Part shown: positions 1-3,989 of the stretch, piece by piece | Position numbering within the stretch: the first letter of the stretch is position 1 | How the letters are laid out: every line of letters starts with the position of its first letter | Notes under the pieces: generated by a model | What the model was told of the DNA's origin: nothing | The model's input: the letters and a program-made list of their open reading frames with translations, nothing else | Database searches by the model: none | Source of the DNA: CAYPSN01 sp041907025 | GTDB lineage: Bacteria > Patescibacteriota > Saccharimonadia > CAILAD01 > JADZBC01 | Assembly (NCBI GenBank): GCA_041907025.1 | Contig: JAYRIB010000035.1 | Location: forward strand, 1 to 5,412 | Direction of reading: 5' to 3' | DNA length: 5,412 nt | Made by a program: the position numbers and the translations under genes

Positions 1-59
1 AGAACAAGCTCCCGATTCATCCTGCCACTGCCGCCACCGTGCATACCAGGGTCTGACAT
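1..59 (-). CDS. N-terminus of an unidentified protein, cut by the left window edge
   Basis: An ATG at 59-57 opens a frame that is still open at base 1, giving 19 complete codons that begin MSDPGMHGGGSGRMNRELV. The start is well constrained: the same frame has a TAG stop 15 bases upstream, and an AAAGGGGA stretch lies 4 bases before the ATG, a fair Shine-Dalgarno. A sigma70-type promoter sits about 90 bases upstream. The visible segment is glycine-rich and probably disordered, followed by what may be the start of a folded part (NRELV). I do not recognise the family from so little sequence. Further Met codons at residues 6 and 14 are possible starts but have no better ribosome site. Confidence 0.55.
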   Translation of the reverse strand, partial: MSDPGMHGGGSGRMNRELV

Positions 60-140
60 GGGGTCCCCTTTCTAAGGGATGGTTGGTTTCTGAACATTTC
101 AAGGCGTCCAAATTGAGGCTGAACTTCAGCCTGCAAAAGA
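60..140 (-). promoter_or_regulatory. 5' leader with three successive hairpins and a partly masked Shine-Dalgarno
   Basis: Reading on the minus strand from the predicted transcription start near 140 to the ATG at 59, three stem-loops can be drawn. The first is a perfect inverted repeat at 132-116 (arms AGGCTGAA and TTCAGCCT around one base). The second is a weaker TTGAA-ATG-TTCAG hairpin near 104-92. The third pairs CCCTT with AAGGG around a three-base loop just before the start and includes part of the Shine-Dalgarno. That layout would suit translational control, but no known riboswitch class is recognised and the stems are short. Confidence 0.35.
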
Positions 141-146
141 CGATTT

Positions 147-175
147 ATTCTACTACAATATGTGGTAGAAATCAA
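147..175 (-). promoter_or_regulatory. Sigma70-type promoter overlapped by a palindromic operator candidate
   Basis: On the minus strand a -35 box TTGATT (175-170) and a -10 box TAGAAT (152-147) are separated by exactly 17 bases, matching consensus at 4/6 and 5/6 positions. It points to the partial gene at the left edge and gives a start near 140. A near-perfect palindrome covers 148-170, with arms TTCTACTAC and GTGGTAGAA around AATAT (one G-T wobble), filling the whole spacer and the inner edges of both boxes. That is where a repressor would block polymerase, so it is probably an operator; which regulator binds is unknown. Confidence 0.5.
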
Positions 176-186
176 GAGTATATTAG

Positions 187-195
187 TGCTTATGT
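187..195 (+). promoter_or_regulatory. Possible extended -10 promoter for the structured RNA
   Basis: TGC followed by TTATGT (190-195) resembles an extended -10 element. It would start transcription at about base 202, exactly where the base-paired RNA region begins (AGAAGAGG). There is no good -35 box. The TTATGT hexamer is a poor match (4/6), so the agreement in position is the main support. Confidence 0.3.
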
Positions 196-201
196 ACAAA
201 T

Positions 202-545
202 AGAAGAGGCCCCGCTGGCCTATGACGTTCCTTGAAACGTTTAAGGGCCTGCGGAGCCGTAGATTGCACAGATGTTTGCCACTTGGGCATGTGCTTGTGC
301 CCCGTGGGCCTGGTGGGAGAGCGGGCTGGAGAGCCCAGTCGCACCACCAGGCCAGCTTGGGGCCGTGGTGATTACCTCTTCTTCACTTTCTAATCACCCG
401 GCGGGATGATGTTGTTTGACTGATGCCGTTTTCCTGAAGGATTGGCCGAGACCCCAGAAGCCGGAGCTCCGGAGGTGCCAGTTACCCTAATGCCGCTTGA
501 GGGGCGTGCATGACGGAGTCAGACCGAAGAGGAACCTAGTCGAGA
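202..545 (+). ncRNA. Candidate large structured non-coding RNA with two possible pseudoknots
   Basis: This stretch has no convincing protein frame on either strand but is GC-rich with many complementary segments. Bases 208-220 pair with 350-364 over 13 pairs with one two-base bulge. Inside are hairpins 225-229/236-240, 279-289/298-307, and 311-316/344-349 topped by 323-327/332-336. Next, GGTGATTA (367-374) pairs with TAATCACC (391-398); its 16-base loop contains CCTCTTCT, complementary to the 5' end AGAAGAGG (202-209), which makes a pseudoknot. Further on are the palindrome CCGGAGCTCCGG (461-472) and an H-type pseudoknot (485-488/500-503 with 491-496/504-510). Hallmarks of RNase P RNA, tmRNA and SRP RNA are absent. 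An IS605-type omega (HEARO) RNA or an undescribed class are open options. The strand and the 3' end are uncertain; there is no clear terminator. Confidence 0.45.
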
Positions 546-593
546 TCATAATCTTAAATGCCGGTCTTGTCAATACTACGGAGGGCCTCAATT

Positions 594-602
594 TGCTATA
601 AT
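594..602 (+). promoter_or_regulatory. Extended -10 promoter of the MazG-like gene
   Basis: TGC-TATAAT (hexamer 597-602) is a perfect extended -10 element. Only six bases separate it from the ATG at 609, so transcription should start at or within a base or two of the start codon, giving a leaderless mRNA. No -35 box at normal spacing is evident, which extended -10 promoters tolerate. Confidence 0.65.
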
Positions 603-608
603 GCAGGT

Positions 609-923
609 ATGGACATTGATGAATTTCAAAAGCATGCACTGAAAAGTGTGGCGATAACCAATAAGGACATTGCTGCGCTCGCCCACCGTACACTAGGGCT
701 CAATGGCGAAGCAGGGATATTGTCTAACCAAATTAAGAAGATAATCCGCGACAAAGGCGGAAAAGCTGACGAGCATGACTTGGAAGTTATACGTAAGCGC
801 CTGGGTGATGTGCTCTACTACACAGCAGTACTGGCCGAATACTTCGAACTCTCATTATCGGATGTCGCGAAGAATAACATGAACCAGTCCACAAAGTTTA
901 AAGAAGAACGCGCAAAAAGCTAG
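609..923 (+). CDS. MazG-like nucleoside triphosphate pyrophosphohydrolase, divergent active site
   Basis: A 104-residue all-alpha NTP pyrophosphatase-like protein. The family hydrolyses (d)NTPs to the monophosphate plus pyrophosphate and cleans nucleotide pools in the cytoplasm. The match is seen in LGLNGEAG (residues 29-36), IKKIIRDKGG (42-51), RLGDVLYY (64-71) and LSLSDVAKNN (81-90), the order and spacing of single-domain MazG-like enzymes. The start at 609 is preferred over an in-frame ATG at 558 because the promoter -10 box (597-602) lies inside that extension and because the family begins at MDIDEFQ. Oddity: the usual ExxE...ExxD metal site reads E34-A-G-I37 and R64-L-G-D67, so the second Glu of motif one and the Glu of motif two are replaced. 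The fold is near certain; catalysis is doubtful. It has its own promoter, and the next gene does too. Confidence 0.85.
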   Translation: MDIDEFQKHALKSVAITNKDIAALAHRTLGLNGEAGILSNQIKKIIRDKGGKADEHDLEVIRKRLGDVLYYTAVLAEYFELSLSDVAKNNMNQSTKFKEERAKS

Positions 924-966
924 ACCACAACGCTCAGCCAAACTGTGCATTCATTCTTGATCAGGG

Positions 967-972
967 TATAAT
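967..972 (+). promoter_or_regulatory. -10 box of the orphan gene
   Basis: A perfect TATAAT (967-972) lies nine bases before the ATG at 982, the same distance as for two other genes in the window. A second TATAAT (976-981) abuts the ATG directly and is too close to serve that start. No Shine-Dalgarno is present, so the transcript should be leaderless or carry only 2-4 leader bases. The -35 region (about 944-949) is weak. Confidence 0.55.
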
Positions 973-981
973 AACTATAAT

Positions 982-1371
982 ATGGCACCCGATAATTATC
1001 CTCACCCATCACCCAAAGAGACTCCGGCAATAGAGTCGTCCACCGACAAGGAATTACCGCGGTTCTTGCTAGCTGTCCAGCGCTACGAACAGTTTTTGGA
1101 AACTAAGGCAAAGGAGCTCGGCAGCCTTGACGCCAATGCGCGAGCAGGACGAATAAATGAACTTATGGCGGCATGCAGCGGAATTAGTCGAGCGGCCCAA
1201 GACTACGACTTTGCTATCAGCTCCCCTAGCCTTGCAGGCACATCTGCAGAGGCTATTGCTGGCCAAAGCTTAGCCTCTAAACTTGCCGAACCAGGTGTGC
1301 CACCCGAAGTAAAAGCTATGTATGAAGAGCTGTACGGCGATGATTTGCGCAAACACTTAAGTACAGAGTAA
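982..1371 (+). CDS. Hypothetical 129-residue soluble protein
   Basis: I do not recognise this family. The frame has a well-placed promoter, an ATG start and a TAA stop. The first 25 or so residues are Pro/Ser/Glu-rich and probably disordered (MAPDNYPHPSPKETPAIE). From about residue 26 to 80 the sequence looks helical, with heptad-like spacing (LPRFLLAVQRYEQFLETKAKEL, then ARAGRINELMAACSGISRA split here only for description). After a Ser/Ala/Gly-rich linker (79-98) comes a short charged C-terminal helix (PPEVKAMYEELYGDDLRKHL). There is one Cys, no signal peptide and no membrane segment, so it is probably cytosolic and acidic. It follows the MazG-like gene by 58 bases on the same strand but has its own -10 box, so there is no strong reason to link their functions. 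Confidence 0.7.
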   Translation: MAPDNYPHPSPKETPAIESSTDKELPRFLLAVQRYEQFLETKAKELGSLDANARAGRINELMAACSGISRAAQDYDFAISSPSLAGTSAEAIAGQSLASKLAEPGVPPEVKAMYEELYGDDLRKHLSTE

Positions 1372-1460
1372 GTAGGAACAATTTTGCTAGGTCTTATTTG
1401 CTCGATCACGGCCATGATTTATTGCTATAGCTCAACTAAGCGTCTCTTTACAAGGTTAAC

Positions 1461-1814
1461 TTACTGTTTTCGCAGAATCTTCTCCATAACTTTCCCCTGC
1501 GCCAATTCGTCAATGAGCTTGTCAAGATATCGTATTTCGCACATGGTCGGCTCTTTGATTTCCTCTACTCGAACCCCGCATACAACCCCTTTGATCTGAG
1601 AACGAGCAGGGTTCATTTGAGGAGCATGTGCAAAGAAAGTCTCGAAATCTGTTTCTTTATCGAGCTGAGCCTTTAATCCCTCCTGGCTATAACCCGTGAG
1701 CCAGCTAATTATGTCATCGACTTCTGTCTTCGTGCGGCCTTTTCTCTCTGCTTTAGCAACATAGTGAGGATAGACGCTCGCAAAGCTTGTAGTATAGATT
1801 CGGTGCTTATCCAT
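1461..1814 (-). CDS. DUF2200 family protein
   Basis: The 117-residue product matches the DUF2200 pattern along its whole length: MDKHRIYTTSFASVYPHYV at the N-terminus, KGRTKTEVDDIISWLTGY, a DFETFFAHAPQMNP segment, GVVCGVRVEEI, and MCEIRYLDKLIDEL followed by GKVMEKILR at the end. The family is small, soluble and widely scattered in bacteria; its biochemical role is not known to me. The start at the ATG of 1814 is chosen over an in-frame GTG at 1823 because the family starts at MxKHRIY and because the -10 box ends one base before that GTG, which would place it at the very start of or ahead of the transcript. The length is normal for the family. It converges with the orphan gene upstream; the 89 bases between them show no clear terminator. 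The call is strong at family level only. Confidence 0.92.
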   Translation of the reverse strand: MDKHRIYTTSFASVYPHYVAKAERKGRTKTEVDDIISWLTGYSQEGLKAQLDKETDFETFFAHAPQMNPARSQIKGVVCGVRVEEIKEPTMCEIRYLDKLIDELAQGKVMEKILRKQ

Positions 1815-1823
1815 AATATTCAC

Positions 1824-1832
1824 ATTTTAGCA
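1824..1832 (-). promoter_or_regulatory. Extended -10 promoter of the DUF2200 gene
   Basis: On the minus strand TGC-TAAAAT (hexamer 1829-1824) is an extended -10 element, nine bases ahead of the ATG at 1814. The nearest purine-rich ribosome-site-like run, GGGAGG at 1842-1837, is 22 bases before the ATG and upstream of the -10 box, so it cannot be in the transcript. Translation should therefore be leaderless or nearly so. Confidence 0.6.
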
Positions 1833-1965
1833 CGAACCTCCCTGACCTTAACCCCTCAGTCAAAAGGTACTTCAACTAAAACACTAGAACAACTGCGTAC
1901 TGCCATATTTAGAAAGGGCCCGTGATGATGGACTAAATCGCCTTACCCTGTGAGCTGGCACATCT

Positions 1966-2136
1966 TTAGTTAAACGGATTGATATTCTCGACCGCCGAGC
2001 CTGCCTGATCAATCACGTCCGTAGCCGACTCCGTTAGCTGCGCTGGGTCTAAAACCTCACCAACGCTCTCCACACCACCCTGCAAGGCCTCGCCTGCTCC
2101 AGCTGAGGCCTCTGAAATAAAGTCAAACAATCCCAT
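1966..2136 (-). CDS. Small highly acidic protein of 56 residues
   Basis: ATG at 2136, TAA at 1968-1966. The product begins MGLFDFISEASAGAGEALQ and ends in NINPFN. A classical Shine-Dalgarno (AAAGGAG, four bases before ATG) supports the start. It has 10 Asp/Glu and no Lys, Arg, His, Cys, Tyr or Trp, so the net charge is about -10. The hydrophobic head (GLFDFI) and recurring small and aliphatic residues (GVESVGEVL, ATDVIDQAGSAVENI) suggest amphipathic helices joined at the single internal Pro. There is no signal peptide or full membrane span. I know no family for it. It lies between the DUF2200 gene (151 bases downstream, which has its own promoter) and the divergent DedA gene. Its function is unknown; an oligomerising, membrane-touching or protein-binding peptide would all be compatible. 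Confidence 0.7.
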   Translation of the reverse strand: MGLFDFISEASAGAGEALQGGVESVGEVLDPAQLTESATDVIDQAGSAVENINPFN

Positions 2137-2140
2137 ATAT

Positions 2141-2147
2141 CTCCTTT
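2141..2147 (-). promoter_or_regulatory. Shine-Dalgarno of the small acidic protein
   Basis: AAAGGAG on the minus strand, with ATAT between it and the ATG at 2136. It is the only consensus-grade ribosome site in front of a complete gene in the window, and it decides that this short frame is translated. A promoter for it must lie in about 2150-2210; candidates such as GACAAT or TAGATT are too weak to assign. Confidence 0.7.
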
Positions 2148-2234
2148 CGTTAATCTACTAAGAAACAACCCCGCAAGTATTGTCCTAAGCCCACCTGAAT
2201 GACGCCTTAAACGATTGAAGACTCATGCTGCTTA

Positions 2235-2240
2235 TGTAAT
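2235..2240 (+). promoter_or_regulatory. Possible -10 box of the DedA gene
   Basis: TGTAAT (5/6 to consensus) lies ten bases before the ATG at 2251, following the spacing seen at other genes here. An overlapping TGC-TTATGT (2229-2237) is an alternative. There is no Shine-Dalgarno before any of the candidate starts. Confidence 0.35.
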
Positions 2241-2250
2241 GATAGAAAGT

Positions 2251-2886
2251 ATGATCCAATCAGCCCTCAACTTACTTGAGACTACGGCCACGACACTGCC
2301 GCTACCAGCTTTCGTACTGCTTGGCTCACTGGTCGAAGAAATCATCTCCTTCATCCCCTCCCCCTTTGTTTTAACGCTCGCCGGCTCACTGGCTGCAGCA
2401 CAGAACTCAGGCTTCATCTACTTGGTCTTACTGGCGTTTATAGCGGCAATAGCCAAAACGGCTGGCAGCTACGTGTTCTACTTACTCGCCGACAAAATGG
2501 AAGACCTGCTTACGAGCAAATTCGGACGAGTCTTTGGTCTGAGTCACAAGAGTATCGAGTCGATCGGTAAAAAGCTCGAAAAGAGCTCACGCGATGAAGT
2601 AGCCATCTTTCTGTTGCGGGCCACACCACTGATACCTTCAGCACCTGTCTCGATTGTGGCGGGGATAGTGAAGCTCGAGGTCAAATCCTACTTGCTGGCC
2701 AGCGCGGCCGGTATGTTCGTGCGCGCTCTGTTCTTCCTCTACATGGGCTACACGGCCACAGGCACAATTGATGATCTAACCAATCAGCTCTCGAGCTACG
2801 AAACCTATGGCAAAATCGCTCTGCTCGTGATCGGTACCCTTGCGCTCATACTGTTCTACCGTAAGCGCAAGTCACTTACTTCCTAA
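2251..2886 (+). CDS. DedA/VTT family integral membrane protein
   Basis: A 211-residue polytopic protein of the DedA (VTT, formerly SNARE-associated) superfamily, whose members act as lipid scramblases or flippases and support envelope and proton-motive-force homeostasis. Visible marks: LLGSLVEEIISFIPSPF (residues 23-39) with the membrane-embedded Glu and Pro pair and the following LAG; a long hydrophobic stretch at 54-80; a cytoplasmic charged segment at 81-116; LLRATPLIPSAPVSIVAG (121-138), the R-x-x-P-x-x-P re-entrant motif; a helix at 146-167; and a last helix at 187-203 ending in a basic YRKRK tail. Starts at ATG 2239 and TTG 2215 are also in frame; 2251 is chosen from the -10 spacing, so the N-terminus is uncertain. 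It is divergent to the small acidic gene and convergent with the DMT transporter. The exact substrate is unknown. Confidence 0.9.
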   Translation: MIQSALNLLETTATTLPLPAFVLLGSLVEEIISFIPSPFVLTLAGSLAAAQNSGFIYLVLLAFIAAIAKTAGSYVFYLLADKMEDLLTSKFGRVFGLSHKSIESIGKKLEKSSRDEVAIFLLRATPLIPSAPVSIVAGIVKLEVKSYLLASAAGMFVRALFFLYMGYTATGTIDDLTNQLSSYETYGKIALLVIGTLALILFYRKRKSLTS

Positions 2887-2902
2887 TCATGCAGTAGCCC
2901 CC

Positions 2903-2925
2903 TGCCCAGACTACAGCGCTGGGCA
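2903..2925. terminator. Hairpin between convergent genes, possible bidirectional terminator
   Basis: TGCCCAG (2903-2909) pairs with CTGGGCA (2919-2925) across a nine-base loop. It lies between the ends of the DedA and DMT genes, where a shared terminator is expected. Neither strand carries the T-run of a classical intrinsic terminator after the stem, so it is a weak call. Confidence 0.3.
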
Positions 2926-2944
2926 TAACCCACCGCACGCTATA

Positions 2945-3886
2945 CTACTTTGACCGAACAAGAAAATGGAACTTATGATGCCAAACCTTGGAGCGATGAG
3001 CTTCGGCCAGATACAGCCCCATAGCGATTATGGTAACGCCCAGAAGCAAAGCGGGAGTAAACTTCTCGCCAAAGAATATGACAGCCACAAATGCTGCGGT
3101 AGCAGGTGTAATGTACGAGAATAGACCGTACTCCTCCCCTTTGACCCGCTTGAGGCCATAAAAAATACAAGCGTATACGAGCAGCCCATTCAATATAGCC
3201 CCAAATAGAACTGCATAAATAAGGAGGGGTTGCTGTAAAATTCCAGGGAGAAGTCGAAGCTGTCCTGCACTCATGCTGCCGTAAAGTACGACTGCTGGCA
3301 CTAAGCTCCAGAACAAGAACTGCACGCGATCAACATTCTTAAGACCCAGCTTCGCAACCCAAGTACCGCTAATACTAGCCAACACACAGCCAAGTAGTAA
3401 TAAGTTACCAACCAGGCTACCAGCGAAATGTAAGTTCTTACTCAAAAGCATAGGCCCAAAGACCACAAATATACTTCCAACGAACGCCAAGGCGATACCT
3501 ATAAACACGCGAGCGTTGAACTTCTCCTTCATTACCTCGACTGAGACTAAAAACATCAACAAGGGTTCTAGCAAGCCAATAACGGCAGCATTAACACTGC
3601 CGCTTCGTTGCACGCCTAGATAAAAAAGTCCATTGGCCGAAAAGTATATAAGCACGCCAAAGACTACAGCAGTGGCAATCTGCTTTTTATTGATACTTTT
3701 TCGGGGCCTGAGTAGTAAGAAGATGCCGAGAATAACCAGCGGTATGGTAGTCCTTAGCAATCCGAACAGTGCCGTGGGGATTGACTGCAGACCATATCGA
3801 GCAATCGGGCTATTAGCTCCAGATACAACGCTAGCAGTTATGAGCGCAAGAACTGCCAATCTATTTTTATTTCTCCCTAGGTTCAT
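2945..3886 (-). CDS. EamA/DMT superfamily transporter
   Basis: A 313-residue inner-membrane protein with about ten hydrophobic helices in two homologous EamA halves (about residues 9-146 and 156-295). The drug/metabolite transporter superfamily typically exports or exchanges small metabolites; the substrate cannot be read from sequence. Hallmarks: GANSPIARYG in helix 1; GSVNAAVIGLLEPLLMFLVS then EVMKEKF at the end of half one; and in half two EEYGLFSYITPATAAFVAVI, then FFGEKF and ALLLGVTIIAMGLYLAE, the usual closing signature. The C-terminal tail is basic (HHKFHFLVRSK). The length is standard. It sits 103 bases downstream of the GH16 gene on the same strand but has its own extended -10 box, so it need not be an operon member. 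The ATG at 3886 fits both the promoter and the family N-terminus. Confidence 0.92.
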   Translation of the reverse strand: MNLGRNKNRLAVLALITASVVSGANSPIARYGLQSIPTALFGLLRTTIPLVILGIFLLLRPRKSINKKQIATAVVFGVLIYFSANGLFYLGVQRSGSVNAAVIGLLEPLLMFLVSVEVMKEKFNARVFIGIALAFVGSIFVVFGPMLLSKNLHFAGSLVGNLLLLGCVLASISGTWVAKLGLKNVDRVQFLFWSLVPAVVLYGSMSAGQLRLLPGILQQPLLIYAVLFGAILNGLLVYACIFYGLKRVKGEEYGLFSYITPATAAFVAVIFFGEKFTPALLLGVTIIAMGLYLAEAHRSKVWHHKFHFLVRSK

Positions 3887-3895
3887 CTTAGCTCA

Positions 3896-3913
3896 ATCTT
3901 AGCACAAAGTGCT
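3896..3913 (-). promoter_or_regulatory. Extended -10 promoter of the DMT transporter with overlapping inverted repeat
   Basis: On the minus strand TGC-TAAGAT (hexamer 3901-3896) lies nine bases before the ATG at 3886. A perfect inverted repeat, AGCAC-AAA-GTGCT (3901-3913), overlaps the TG of the extended -10. In addition ATCTTAGC occurs twice on the plus strand (3885-3892 and 3896-3903), eleven bases apart, the first copy overlapping the start codon. No Shine-Dalgarno is present. The repeats could be operator sites, though 13 bases of symmetry may be chance. Confidence 0.5.
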
Positions 3914-3959
3914 TATGCATGTTGATAAGTTATGGCTACGCAGATGAGTCAAGTTACGA

Positions 3960-3975
3960 TGAGGATATTGCCTCA
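3960..3975 (-). terminator. Weak hairpin downstream of the GH16 gene
   Basis: TGAGG (3960-3964) and CCTCA (3971-3975) form a five-pair stem with a six-base loop, starting 14 bases after the GH16 stop on the minus strand. No T-run follows, so termination here is only possible, not shown. Confidence 0.2.
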
Positions 3976-3989
3976 CAAAGACTAAGGAT

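Noticed and set aside
17..199. Minus-strand 60-codon open frame
   Set aside because: It covers the operator-bearing promoter and the hairpin leader, has no ribosome site and no protein-like pattern; a different frame starting at 59 has a Shine-Dalgarno.
400..545. Group I intron core, suggested by GGTGC and TACCCTAA at 475-490
   Set aside because: No matching P3/P7 pairing or guanosine-binding site could be found and there is no split gene or tRNA around it; eight matching bases are not evidence.
202..545. RNase P RNA, tmRNA or SRP RNA
   Set aside because: The GAGGAAAGTCC and ACAGAA cores, a TTCGA-type T-arm with CCA end, and the GGAAG/AGCAG SRP loop are all absent on both strands.
558..608. 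In-frame upstream ATG adding 17 residues to the MazG-like protein
   Set aside because: The extended -10 box lies inside it and the family N-terminus matches the ATG at 609.
1805..1833. GGGAGG followed by a short GTG frame of eight codons overlapping the DUF2200 start
   Set aside because: Spacing of three bases is too short, and the transcript predicted from TGC-TAAAAT would begin downstream of it.
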